DNA of 64,000 nt, taken from assembly GCF_028769735.1 (NCBI RefSeq), contig NC_088173.1, positions 9,011,038 through 9,075,037 of the forward strand. Direction: 5' to 3'. The notes under the pieces were generated by a model. That model made no database searches, was not told where the DNA came from, and saw only the letters and a list, made by a program, of their open reading frames with translations. Positions 27,567 to 40,100 of the stretch are shown here, one piece after another (the first letter of the stretch is position 1; every line of letters begins with the position of its first letter). Position numbers and translations under genes: made by a program. This stretch comes from Zonotrichia leucophrys gambelii. Lineage: Eukaryota > Chordata > Aves > Passeriformes > Passerellidae.

Positions 27567-27625
27567 AAATGGCGGCGGCGCCGATTCGAGCCGCGGGGTC
27601 GCCGGGCGGGCAGCCGGGCTGCTAG
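27567..27625 (+). other. YY1-type motif and short plus-strand ORF at CpG island edge
   Basis: AAATGGCGGC matches the YY1 motif that often marks sites just inside a transcript. It contains an ATG (27569) with G at -3 and +4, opening an 18-codon frame, MAAAPIRAAGSPGGQPGC, that ends at TAG. There is no convincing donor before the stop. Most likely it marks divergent transcription or is part of the promoter, not a protein gene. Confidence 0.25.
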
Positions 27626-27775
27626 CGGGACAGCGGGCACCGGGCGGCTGGGGGGCTGCCGGGCCCGCGGAAGGGGCTCCGCTGAAAGGAGACCTTTCCC
27701 CGCCGGCACGGTGAACCCAGCGCAGAACGCGGTCGCACGCGCATTCCCAAAGCGGAACAAGCGACATCCCGGCTC

Positions 27776-30700
27776 CTCTCCGGGAAATTCAGGGGTTCAA
27801 CGAACCCGTCCCAGCGGAGGTCCGTGGTTTCTTCTATCCTGTCCATAAACGGGTGAAATTCCCAGAGTGGCAGAGAGCAGACGTTTTGCCTCAACCCTTT
27901 TGTATGTACGAGGCTTGTGATACCGTTCGATAATATGTGGCGACTATTTAAATATAATCCTGTCATGCCTGCAGCAGAGCATTGCGTGAACCGTTTTCTG
28001 TAGAATAAAACGCTCACGATTGTGTGTTATAAGTAATATTGTGTAAGTAATTCCAGCTTTTTCCCTCAGCTAAAAGGGCTTTATTTTTCCGTTGATACCT
28101 GAGTAGCAATGTATCTAAAACTATCTATAGAAGTTGAATTCGTGTTTGCGTCTAGAACAAAATAAAGAACTTGACTGCAAATTGTCATTGATTTCCTTTC
28201 TGGGTTACTTTTCAGGTAGTTCATTTGATTCACAACTGTGACCAAAGTCTTAGATACTGAAAAGGTACTGTAGGGTCAGGAGCTTCTTTACCAGTAGTGC
28301 TCCCAAAGGGCTAGCTATGAGCTTTTCCACTGAAAGAATTCTGAAAAGCATTAGTAAAAATATTTATTTTTGTTACTTATTCATAATACTCCAATTCCAG
28401 CTTTTAGTTGAGGAAAATGTAACATAAGGAAAGTGAATAATATTATCTCTTTTGATGAAATGTAGTAGAGCTAATAGGGTACAGCAAGAGTAGAACGTCC
28501 AGGAGAAAATGTGGGACTATTTTCCAAAAAAAACCTAGTTATCAGAATGCAAATATGGCAAAGAAACCAGGAGGCTACAAATAACTTCTATCAAATTTGC
28601 CAGAAGATTTTTAGTAACCAGTGAAAATTCTTCAGAAAAAGTAGGGATGCTGCACTATCTCACACCTTGCATGAATAGGGGCATAACACCTACTTACTGC
28701 AATGTTGCATTGGCAAATTATTCTTTGACAACATCAGAACAGGCAACACAGCTGTGCAGATGATAGACATTGGGATTTTCTGCCAAAGCTGTGGCCTAAG
28801 TGAGGTCATTTTTTTAATGCTACTTCTCTTTTGGCACTATTTTATAGGATCCTGAAGGAACAGGCCAGCTTAGAGATGATGGTTTTATGAGACTATTCTT
28901 CTCCTAGAAATACTATTGCTCTGTTCTTGACATCAGAGTGACTTTGCTGTGCAATGATAGTTCTGATTCACTCGCCTGCACAGCTTTTAAACAATGCCAG
29001 ATTGGGAGCAGCAGATTTCTTGTGAATTGGTGAATGGTGGGACTGCATTGAGCTGGAAATGCATAAATTTCCAATGCACTTCCATTAGCTATAGCCATGT
29101 TTCCTAGAGAAATGCCATTGCCATCCTGCACAATCTGTTTCAGAGCCACAGAACAACCACATGCTTAGTGTGTTCCTTTTTGATCCACGCTGGCCTGTTC
29201 AAAAGAAGGTCTGGTTGAGGAAACTGGCATTGAAACTAAATTTCACATCACTCCAGAATACTAAAATGAGTGGATGTGGACTTGAAAGCCTGTCACAATC
29301 CACATAATCCTTGCAGAGCAAGGTTGGCTAGTATTCCTGGAGCCTTTTCTTCCACACAGCATAACTGACTCCACACCAGAAACACCTGGTTTTAACCTGC
29401 AGATTTGCTCGGATTTTGTTGCTGCTTTGTCACATCTGATGAATTTAATTAGAACCGTGTGGTCACTTTGCTTGGACAAAGACAGGGGTACCAGAGGGGA
29501 GGTTTGGCTCTTTCCCTGTCGCTCCCACTGTCACACCCTGCGCGTGTGTCCCTGGCAGCAGCCGCGGGCGTGGGAGGGAGGCTCAGGCTCGCTGCTGAGA
29601 GGAGGCAATGCTGCTTTTACAGCAGCCGGCTTTGATACTTGAAGGGACTCTGCAATCGTGTCTAAAGTCCCTGATGACCTATTTACATTTAAAACTACCA
29701 GCTAGCGTTCTAGTTTGAAGTGGCAGATAAGGCATTGTCTCTGAAATGCAGCTACTAGTTATCTCTGAATCTGGAAAAGAAAAGCTTCCAGCAGTGGTAT
29801 CTGCCAGTAGGTGTCCACCAGTAGGCTTAGCAAAGGAGTAAAAAACCGTATTTGAACTAACTTATGTCAGAACACGTGATCTTAGTTAATTTTTTTTCAA
29901 GCAATACATGTTTTTATCTCAATAAAATATCTTACCATGGAATTGCAAAATACCCAGGTTTAGGCAATATCCTCACCACAGAATTACACAAAATCTATAC
30001 AAATTCTTGGCCTTTTTTTCAGATCTTTTTTCCCTTCAAAAAGAATCAAATAGCTTTCCAACCTTTAAGAAGTGGTCTTGAGATCTAATGATTACAAACA
30101 ACATAGAATTTTTCATAACGTGAATTATTTAGAAACATTCTTAGTGCTTTCAGATATCTTCCCACACATTTAGCTATCCCAATGAACCTGCTTGTATTTC
30201 ACCAGTTTATATACAAGTATTGTGGGTAAACACCTGTCCTTGGAATTCTGAATGCAGGAGTTTACAATGGCTTTGAGAAACTTGCCTTCTGGAAACTTTC
30301 AGGCCAGCAAGTTGAGGTGATCATTAACCAGTAAACACACTGGGATACTAGAAAAGAATAAGGAAATATAATGACACTTCTAGTGTAAATTATTTGTAAA
30401 ATAACTGAAGTTATTAAAGCATTTGAAGAACACAAGTACCTTTTCCTGTAGTCTGCTTCTGCTTTAATGTGTTATAAGAATTGCAGGACAAATTTTATTT
30501 AGCTTCTTCCTAGATCATTGTGATTTAAAGAGCTGTTGAATTAAAAAATATGTGGCAGTACAGTAAACAGAATATGTTAGTAAAGTTAACAGACACTTCA
30601 AGCACTGTGCTTCAGTTTCATTCCTCACTAAGTTTTTAAAACTGATTTTGTCCATTGTAGAGTTTAAATGACAGTTTTGAATCTGTAACATACATTTTAC

Positions 30701-33084
30701 TTTATTTAAACTAGATCTTAGTTTAACACTAAATACTTCTCCACTCCTTAAGTAACATCAGGGAAACTTTAGTATATTTTTATTTTTACCATGCCTTACC
30801 ATGTTCATTATTTTCATAGTTACGATTTAAAATACAATCTATATAAACCCCAAAATCAAACCAATGGAGGAAGAAACACAGACACAGAAAACACCAAAAC
30901 GAACAGAATTTCTCTTGTTCCCCTGCAGCCTTTTGAGCAATTAGGATCTTTTGTGTCTGACTGAAGTTAAATCAGCTGATGTGGCCTGTGGACCCTGGAG
31001 GTCAAAGGCAGGTGAGCCAGTTTTGTTAGTAATGATGAGAGATTTTGGGGATACTCATACTCATTCCTAAGGGATTACAAGTTTCCTCAGGTCCTTATCT
31101 ATGCAATGGTAAAATGCAGAATTGGTTCTCCATTATACAAATCAAATGAAAATCAAGAAAGGCTACTCTTTTCTCTCTTCCGATCTTGAAGTTTAAATTA
31201 CTGTAATTCTAACAATTTCATTTGGTTGTCCTATTCCTTTTGCTTCTGGAAAAAAATGTTTGATTCCTGACAATTGAGAATAAACTCCCTCCCAAAAAAA
31301 CCTGAAAAGAAGGAAAAGAGGAAACTTGTCTGAATCTAAAAAATGATTAAACATTCTGTACTAGTTCTCAGTCCTTTTCAAAAACATGTAATAGAACTGC
31401 TAACATACACAGAACTAATCATGGGAGTCCTTTGCCATTTCTGCTGCATCCTGTCACAACTTCTGCTACCATTCGATGAACCAACAAGATTTCCTCAGTT
31501 TGCATAACTGAGACTTTTCCTGAGAGGCTTTTGATTTGTTCAAGTCAAAGGGGAAATAAAGGTAGAATAATCCTGTTAGACCACTCCTGCTGAGAAAAGA
31601 ACCTGCAAAGAGTGGACACCACTTTCTTAGTGAAACCCAGAGATCTCAGTAAGGTTGCACACATAGTGATAAGCATGCACAGCAAAATAAGTCTTTCATG
31701 TGTTTGAACAAAAGTGAACAATTGACTCTCACAAAGTGAATTAACAAATCGAGTAGGTCAGATGCTCTATGATTCCATTGCTTCCAAAAAATTGCTATCT
31801 CATTAGTCTCTTATTTTTAATTTTTCTAGATTTTTTTTTTAATTACCAGTTCAATTCTTTGTATTGAAATATTCTACATCTTATGCAAGAATGTTTGACC
31901 AATAAAGATTAATTATAACCTAAACATCCTCTGGAGCATTTCTATGCTTCTTTTGCATAGTGCTTTCCACAACTTTCTCTTAGCTTCACATACTTTTGCC
32001 TCCTCTGAAGACATTTCCATTCCTGCAAGTGCTACTGCCTAATTAGAAAATAAAAATAATAACAAGCATCTTTGGAACCTTTTTAATGCATTTTAAAAGA
32101 ATATCTAGTGCATCTCAATTACTTAAATTATTTAAGTAACTCTTGAGCTGGTAGTCTTAAAATTTTAGAGATAGAAAGGTATCTATGCCAATCTTTATTC
32201 AATAATATAACATTAAAATTAATTTTCTTAATTCATCAATATCAGATTTGGGAAACTTGAGTAACAAACAAATTGTACAAGCATTTATAATTATAATTTG
32301 AGATGAAGCAAGAAAAAATTAGAGCAGGTACTAAATATTTGTGTGATTCTGAATATGAGATTAGTTTAAGGAGGAATTACAGTACTTATACTAGTATTTA
32401 CCAGACAGTTTTAAAATAATTAATGAAAACTGAAATATAAAATCAGTAGATGGCAGTCTTCGTCTATAAAAATACTTGCAAGGTAGAAAAGGAAAATGTT
32501 TTACTGAAACTTGATGAACTAAAAGCAGCTATTAATTAACTGAAAGCCACTGTGGAATTGCTTTTCACAAAAAGAAAATTTAAAAAATTAATAAATGTGC
32601 AATGCTATTATACTCTAGCAACAGTACATCATAGTTTTGGTTCACAATTTCCACATATTTATGTGAATTATTTTCTTTCTCTGAGAGTACATTACTAGAT
32701 ACACTGTGTTAGTCCTGTAATTATTTTAGTCATTTCAACAATTCCACAGCAGTAAGTACAGGTAGAATCTAGATAGAGAAAATGTTCTGATCACATTAGC
32801 TTCTTTATATTTTGTAAACTGCATGCCTCATTTTTATTAGTTACAATACAATGCTGGGCAGAACTCAGCAGAGTAACTTGTAAATTATGTACAAAAATCT
32901 GCATGTGAATGTCGGGTAAAGCAACAATTGCTGAAGTGGATACAAGGTGCCAAAGTTTTCTGAACCCAAATTCATAAGCACATTGACTCTGTATGGCACT
33001 GTAAGTAAAATGATTGGTGTAGTCCTCTTAAATAGTTGAATAAGGTTGATTGTGCCCCAGTTGTGCCTAAGAACAGTGTGCTGT
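27776..33084. other. Non-coding interval right of the CpG island
   Basis: AT-rich apart from a locally GC-rich patch at about 29490-29640. No exon with recognisable coding content and no clear repeat. Confidence 0.5.
32119..32139. repeat. Inverted repeat, 9-bp arms, 3-nt loop
   Basis: TTACTTAAA, TTA, TTTAAGTAA. Perfect arms, AT-rich, in the interval left of NMU. Confidence 0.88.
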
Positions 33085-33440
33085 GTGTCACAGATTTCCA
33101 GAATTGTAGCCTGGCTGGGCTTGGATGAGAGGTCACCTGATTCAACCCTCCAGCTCAAGTAGCATCAACCTTGGGCAGGCTGTCCAGAGCCATCTTCAGA
33201 CAGCTTCTGAACAACACCAAGGGAGAAGACTGTGCAACATTTCAGTTGTTCTCCCTCACAGTAAAAAAGTGTTCTCTGGTATTCTGAAGGAACTCCAGCA
33301 TTTCAGTTTGTGCCCACATCCTCTGGTCCTGTCACAGGCACCACTGGAAACACCTTGGCTCTGTTTGCTTTATACTCTCCATTCAGGTATTTATAGACTT
33401 GATTTGGTCTCCCCTGTGCCTTCCTTCAATGTAAACTTCA
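33085..33440 (-). mobile_element. CR1 3' end fragment, minus orientation
   Basis: Read on the plus strand, the block follows the reverse complement of the CR1 3' UTR: near TTGGGCAGGCTGTCCAGAGC, then TTTGTGCCCACATCCTCTGG, then GATTTGGTCTCCCCTGTGCC. It diverges after about 33440. It lies head to head with the next CR1 fragment. Confidence 0.8.
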
Positions 33441-33554
33441 AATGAACATTTTCCTGAGGTAAAAAATAGAAAAGTCATTGAAATCTATGAATAAGAGGCA
33501 AACCAAAGACAATAGCTGTTTATTAGGGATTCATTGCTGGCTTTTAAAACCACA

Positions 33555-34012
33555 CGAGTTTATTGTCTAGAGCACCTCTCTTATAAGGAAAAACTGAGGG
33601 AATGGGCCTGTTCAGCCTCAAGAAGAGAAAACTGAGAGGGGACCTGTTGACAGGACCTCATCAAAGTCTGTAAGTATTTTCAGGGAGAGTGTCAGAGGAT
33701 GGAGCCAAGCCAAATTCTTGTCAGGGGATCCAAGCAATAGCGAAAGATACAATGGGCAGAAACTGATGCACAGGAAGTTCCACTGGAATATGAGGAAGAG
33801 CTTCTTTACTCTGTGGCTGGCTGTGCCCTGCTACATGTTGCCCAGAGAGGTTGTGAAGTCTCCCTCACTGGAGACAGTCAAGAACTGGCTGGATGCCATC
33901 CTGTGCCATGTACTCTGGAATGACCCTGCTGGAGCAGGGGTGTTGGACCTGTGACCCACTGTTTTCTCACCCAGCCTGACCCGTTCTGTGATGCTGTGGT
34001 TCTGCAGCTACC
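33555..34012 (+). mobile_element. CR1 3' end fragment, plus orientation
   Basis: 3' UTR-type sequence: GCCTGTTCAGCCTCAAGAAG, GGAATATGAGGAAGAGCTTC, GTTGCCCAGAGAGGTTGTGA, GAACTGGCTGGATGCCATCC, TGACCCTGCTGGAGCAGGGG, ending with GTTCTGTGATGCTGTGGTTC. It is 5'-truncated and closer to an intact CR1 tail than its inverted neighbour, so probably younger. Confidence 0.9.
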
Positions 34013-37000
34013 ACCACTACAAAAATTTTAATGTATGATATAGTTAAACTATAGTAATTATTATAGTAATTCATAATAAATTGCATTTTTATTACAGTAA
34101 TATATTTAGAAACCATATTGTACTGGAAATGAGTGCTATGCTAGAAGAAGAAATATATTCTGCTCTTAATAGTCAAATTAATTACTTAATCAATTAAAAA
34201 CTCTGAACAGTTTGATTCCAGCACTAAAATACAGTTTTCTTCTTTAATGGCATGCCATCCTCATATAGGTGGCAAGTACCCCATATGCAAAACATTATCT
34301 ATCACAAAATTGGAGCCACAAATTTTTTTTCCTATTTTTCTTGTGCACATGAGAGAAAAGGGATACCCACAACCAATTGCCCATTCTTTCTCGCTTGAAA
34401 TGCACAGAAAACTCTATCCAAAACAGGAGATAGAAAATGGGATTCAGAACTTCTTTATTTGAACATTTGCCATCATTGCACAAAGTCTGAAGACTAGCAG
34501 AAAGTGTCTTTAGTGTGCAGAGTCGTCTTTGGTGTGGCAGAGTGCGAGTACCCTTTAATCAGGCAGAAAGGGAATGAGCCCTACTCGTGTAACTGGGACA
34601 AATGTTGAGACTGTAACACTTCAAACGCAGCACACCTCCAAACACACCATGGCCCAGTGCATCTTCAGCTCAAGTGAGGATGTGTAACAGTGGTTTCCAC
34701 TGTGGCCTGTTCAGCAGTGTCTTTTAAATATCTAGCTTTCAGAGGAAATAGTTTTGCCCTAACAGAACATCAAAACCAAATATGGTGTAAACTGTTTCTC
34801 TGTGCCACTGCAATCAGGAGGTAGGACAGCAATCAGGAGTTCTAGCTGATGTCAAAAGAGTAGAAAGTAGAAAAAGGCAGTTGTGTGAGTCAGCAGACAT
34901 TACTATTCAACAGATTCTGAGTTTATTTTTTAGGAGCATGTACAGTAGTGACAGGTGCACTGCTAATCTGGATGGATATCTCTCACCACACCTGTACATA
35001 TTAATAGCTTTGCTATCAGTCTCATTAAAGCCAGCTTCAGCTTCCTTTAATTCTTCAAGATTCATTCATTCATATGGTTTCACTAGAAACACAAAAAACC
35101 CAAACCAACCAACCAAACAAACAAAAGAAGTTCACCTTTTGTTCTCCAGAGTCACCAAACATTTTAAATGCATGAAAAGTAATAAGCAGATGTAATGTAA
35201 ACTAATGAAAGAAAAATATGTATTTATTTCAGAAATTAGTTAAATTTGTCATAACTCTGGGTAAGAGAGAGGGGGGGAAAAGGACTTTATTTAGTTATAA
35301 CTATACAGGAAAATACAGAAATACAGGGGTGGATTGCTACTAATAATTCAGAATGGTAATCTTCCTTACACTGACTGGCTTCTTTATGAAATTCTGTAAG
35401 TTAATTATCTGTACATGTTAGATGTCATACCACTTGTCACTATCTGCATTGAATGTTTAATTCAGGATCTTTTTCAAAATAACTAAGTGAAAATCATTAA
35501 AATTAAACCATGAATATTGAACAAATTTTGTTATAGGAAGAGTAAATTATTAAAGTGCAGAGCAAAAACAGGTGGGAAAGAAGAGGAAAAGATCTTCTCA
35601 ATTTGGCTTCCTCTGAGGCCGTAATTTTTCCAACTACCTTCTGAAGTTTTATTGCTCATCCAAAAGTGCAGAAGCAGGAGCAGTAATGCTGAGGCCAATT
35701 CAAACCATGACCAGTCAATATAATGTTAAAAATTTTGGCCCACTTCTAAACTGAGTCACAGAAGCACAGAATGGTTTGGATTGGAAGGGACTTAAAGATC
35801 ATCTCCTTGTGAGTGATTAGTTACTTTCAATATAATTACAACCTCAACAACATAATTTAACACAATTTTGGTGTGAAAATAAACTCGGAGAGAAGAGCTG
35901 GGAAGATTGTAAGGGGTAACTTGTGCTTCTGAGTAGAGTTTCTTTCAGTCTCCATCAAAAGCAGTTGAGTTTTCAAGTGAATTGTGACCCCATTTGCAAT
36001 TAAGTCTTCTTCCAAACGAGAACCATCATGCATCTGTGTTCTTAATAGCTAAAAAAGAATGCCATTATATTTTAGTTGAATTAAAGTCACAATATTTCTT
36101 CAAAACGTGCAACTTGTTCAGGTTCCTTTTATTAAGGGAAAAGAATTCTCTTTTTTTTTTTTTTTGAGATGGTGAAACACACAAATCACAACATATTCTG
36201 GAAAAAACACAGGAGTCTTGATTGCAAACATTCTCATTAAAACAACTGTCTGGCTGAGGGTCTTTATTTAGAAGGGAAAATTTGCTTAACAGGGTTGTTA
36301 GAGGCAATGTCTGTTGTGTGCAAACAGTGACTCTTTACAGTTGAATTACATGAGGTTGTGAACATCATAACACTAGGAAACAAATACTTTTAATATGCTT
36401 TTAATATAATCAAGATAGTAAAGACCTTCTTAACAGATTCTGGGTTAAGAATATTTACATTTGAGTGATTTCTAATTGTACATTAATAATGAATAATTAT
36501 TGTAAGGAAAACAGTATGTCCATGTACTCAGCATTCCTGCAGTTTTAGTTCTAAGTCAGGAATCTATAATCCTGAAAAATAAGATAGAGCATTAGCTGTT
36601 GGTATAACTCTAAGTTGATATAACACTTAAAAATGATGGCAGAATAAAATACATTAGAAAATACATAGTATTGGTCTACATTTTTACATCTCTCCAGATA
36701 GTTGCAGGCATTGAAATTAAATCCTGAAGTTTGCACTCCGTTTCAGTGTGAATTTTTTATCTTTTCAAGATTAGGGAGTTACCTTCAGGATGTCAGTTTA
36801 CTTCTCAGCATTCTTTTGACAGGTAAGTTCTTCTTAGGAAGGAACTTGTCATCATCAGTACTTTCCAAATTGTTTACAAATGTGGGATATTTTCCATTTC
36901 TTGCTGCCTGAAACACATCTGTGCTCTCTGTTCTGGGAACTGAATACCTACAGCTTTTGTTCAATTCATCTGAAGTGTAATTAACACATCTAAGTGTATT

Positions 37001-37157
37001 TAACATCTGGGAAAAGTTTGTGGGTGGAAATCTAAGCCAATTACACAGTTAAGGTCTTTCTGAGACAACTTCTCAACAAAAATATTGTGGTCTATTTGGA
37101 TAAAAATGAACTAATTTACATGTAGATCATGATCAAAAGCATTAAATAAATACCTCC
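34013..37157. other. Downstream flank and probable 3' UTR region of NMU
   Basis: It holds one short CR1 fragment (35755-35808). The NMU 3' UTR should lie at its right end. On the minus strand a variant poly(A) signal AATACA lies at 36995-37000 and canonical AATAAA near 36263-36268; neither is proven. Confidence 0.4.
35755..35808 (-). mobile_element. Short CR1 3' terminal fragment
   Basis: CACAGAATGGTTTGGATTGG followed by AAGGGACTTAAAGATCATCT is the reverse complement of the last 50 or so bases of CR1. Nothing further of the element is visible. Confidence 0.85.
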
Positions 37158-37193
37158 TTAGCGAAAACCCACTGATCTCCTTCCATTACGTGG
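37158..37193 (-). CDS. NMU: NMU exon 9: amidated C-terminus and stop
   Basis: The 36 coding nt read PRNGRRSVGFR-stop (TAA). Human is PRNGRRSAGFI-stop. PRN completes the receptor-binding end, Gly is the amide donor and Arg-Arg the cleavage site, giving a 25-residue amidated peptide that starts YKLD. The acceptor is TTTGTCTTTCAG. Downstream on the minus strand I see no canonical AATAAA close to the stop; the nearest I noted is near 36263-36268, about 0.9 kb on, so the 3' UTR end is undefined. Confidence 0.96.
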   Translation of the reverse strand, partial: PRNGRRSVGFR

Positions 37194-40100
37194 CTGAAAG
37201 ACAAATATTTAGTAAGTTATATATTCTGTAAAACTGACAGAATTAAGTAACAAAACCCCTAACAACTTGGTGTGTATAGAAATTAGTGAATTTCTCAGCA
37301 GTGTCATTGTGATTATTGTCAAAGATAGACCTAAGATAAGTTATTGTTTAATCTGTATCTTCCTCTGTCGGAGAATTACACACTAAAATTTGCTGCATAT
37401 CAATTGAGGAATGAATTTTCTATCTTGTATGAGTTTATAAGGGGGAGAAAGCCATAAGAAGTCACTTCAAGAGATTTTAATCCTTATTCTTTTTGCATTT
37501 TCTTGAAATGTGTTTTCTGATTGTTGTAATTATTTCATTATAAGTGCCTGTTGCTATTAACAAACACATACATGTCACTCTCAATGATTTTCTTTTTAGA
37601 CTGTATTCTTTGATATAGGCAAGGACTTTTTCTCTTTTCACTGTAGTGTTTTTCAGAAATATTTTGTACTAGTGAGGGACTTGATACAACTTCTACTAAA
37701 TCTGATAAAAATTTCTTCCTGGGCTTAATATGGATTTACCTTTTACCAATATTAATATTACCCATAAATTTGGCCAGTCATAACAACTCTAAGAATCCAA
37801 GCCTGATACATAAGAAATATAACTATACAAATCTCTGGTCTTTTCATTTGAATTATAGAATAATTTAGTTTGCAAAAAGGCCCTTAGAATCATTGAGTAC
37901 AATCCTAGCCACATTTTTATTTAAAGCCATCAGCCACTTTCTTATTTTAGCAGAAATGCCAGAAAGTCTGATTGCCACCTTCTCAATTTTGCTAAAGTGA
38001 AGTAAAAAGGCTCTATGGGGTAAAAGATGAACACAGTAGATGTTCTCATGATGAACTCAGTCTCATGAGAATTTCTGTATCTAGTTTCTTACCTTACTGG
38101 TCAAAACAGAAGGAAAATGGCAAGGTCAGACCTAGCATAATGTAAGGGTGGAATCATATTTATATCATTTATATCATTATATCATTTATATCATGTGCAA
38201 ACATACCCTGCTGAACAATGCTTTACGAAGATTTTCCAAGATGCCATATTTTCTAGAACTTTCTCTGACAAATAGATACGAAATAACCAATGACTTTTTA
38301 AGGCACAGAATGGTCTCATGTATACACAAACCTAGGAATATGATTTTTTAAAAATTCCTGCAATGCCTTTATTTTAATATAAGGAAATGTCAGGAGCAGA
38401 CCTGGAGATGTCTTGTAGGGTGGAATGATCTAACTGAAAAAAGTATCCTTAATCACAGTAAATCTTCCTGTAATTCAGTTATTGCTCTACTTTTTTTTTT
38501 TTTTTTAACTCTCACCACAAAAAAAAAAGGAAAAAAAAAAATTAAACAAACCATACCCTGTAGAAAAAGTAGCCCCTGCTTTGAATCACTCCAGGTCCTT
38601 GAAGTTCTTCCTGAAGAAAAAAGTATTTTAAATTACATCTACAGCTGTAAATTAATACATACTGAGAGGTTGTTTATGTATATATAAAAAATATTTCTTC
38701 AGTACTACTTAAGGTCTTACTCCCTAAATGCTTTATGTGCATTTCCCCATGTCAGTAACACAAAGTTTAAGTTGTCATGTAGAAATGGAAGAGAACATAT
38801 GAATGTTCAGGTGGAACAAATTCCACCTGAAGTTTTAGATCAGCTCAGATTGCTTCTGAATGGCACTAGAAATGAGGAACAGCCTTTGCCTCTGACTTTC
38901 CAGGGCTCACTACCCAGGCACAACAAGGCTGCCTTCATGACAGCGGTCTCTACAGAGAGAGTTGCTTTCTGCATCTTGCAGGAGGACAAAAATACAAAGT
39001 TTAAATATCAGAAATGCAAAGTTTAAATGCAAAGTTTAAATATCAGAAATGCTTGGGCTTCTCCCAGGAATGAACCCCAGACTGTTCCCAAAGATGTGCC
39101 ATAACAGCCTCCCTCACATTAAGTCCCAAAGAGCAGTACTTGTGATAGTCTATCCTGTCCACACTGCACACAGGGTGAAACACCTGCCTGCTGATCCACA
39201 TAGCAAGGAGGCTAACAAATGATGAAGACAATAGAAATTCTATTTAAATGCAAGAAGTACAAAGCATGAAGTATCCAGTTGCTTTAATGAGACCTCCATG
39301 ATTATAGAATCTTAGGCTTAATCGCAGTGTTTTATTTGCTTCTGTTGGCACCAGAGAGAAGTGATGTGTCTGCCCTGCAGGTGGGGAGACAGTACACTTG
39401 AGAAACAAAATAATTTTAGTGTTATGCTTACCAGAACATTAAAATGAAGATGGCTTTTATCTAGCAATGGGGGTATTTCCCAACTAAACACTGGGTTGCT
39501 GTGATCTCTTGGTGAAGTGATCATAAGGTGAAGTGTCATGGAAAGGAATCACACCTGCTCTCTGCTAATGCTGTGAGAATTGTGTAAAACAGGATGACTC
39601 CCATCATTTCCAAGCTACAGAAGTAGATTCAATCCAGGGAAGCTTTCAAAGGAAGTAGAGTTTAAACTATACATAATTTTTGAGTCTTAATTCTAATTCT
39701 GACTTCAATTCATCACATATAGCATTGTACATAAAACATCTGTATGATTTTTATTTCTATTGTCATTCTAGCATTATCTGCGTTTGAAACACCCATCTTG
39801 GATTTATAATCTGATCACTATTATAATTTTTTATATTTCAAAAGGGTAAAAATTTTTCTGTACATTGCCATTTGAGTCTTATGGTATTCATATGTAATAT
39901 TTTCTATTTTTTCTATTCAATGTGTAAAAAAAAAACAAAAACAGGAACAAAATAGGCAGCTGTTGCAAGATTAAGAAATTCATCCAGAACAGAGAGAGTA
40001 AAATTACTAATGAGAAACTGAGATTTATGTTAATGTCATTTTTCTCTTACAAGCAGACCCTCCTTAAAGATTACATGTTCTTGTTTGAGTTCATGTCAGA

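Larger units (their letters stand above)
26460..27775. promoter_or_regulatory. CpG island promoter of an unidentified gene (CLOCK suggested by synteny)
   Basis: About 1.3 kb of extremely CpG-rich DNA with abrupt edges. On the minus strand there are strong donors at 27113 (CCAG|GTGAGC, exon end at 27114) and 27538 (CGAG|GTGAGC), fitting a first exon of a gene that runs to the left. Five NRF1-type motifs lie at 27284-27503. On the plus strand a YY1-type AAATGGCGGC lies at 27567-27576. In human 4q12 PDCL2 and then CLOCK lie on this side of NMU in the same orientation, and CLOCK has non-coding first exons and long 5' introns, which would suit the empty 26 kb to the left. No coding exon confirms this; PDCL2 is the alternative. 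Confidence 0.7.

Noticed and set aside
26367..27767. Long overlapping open frames on both strands, up to 256 codons
   Set aside because: They lie in the CpG island where stop codons are rare, overlap one another in several frames and are Arg/Pro/Gly/Ala-rich without domains.
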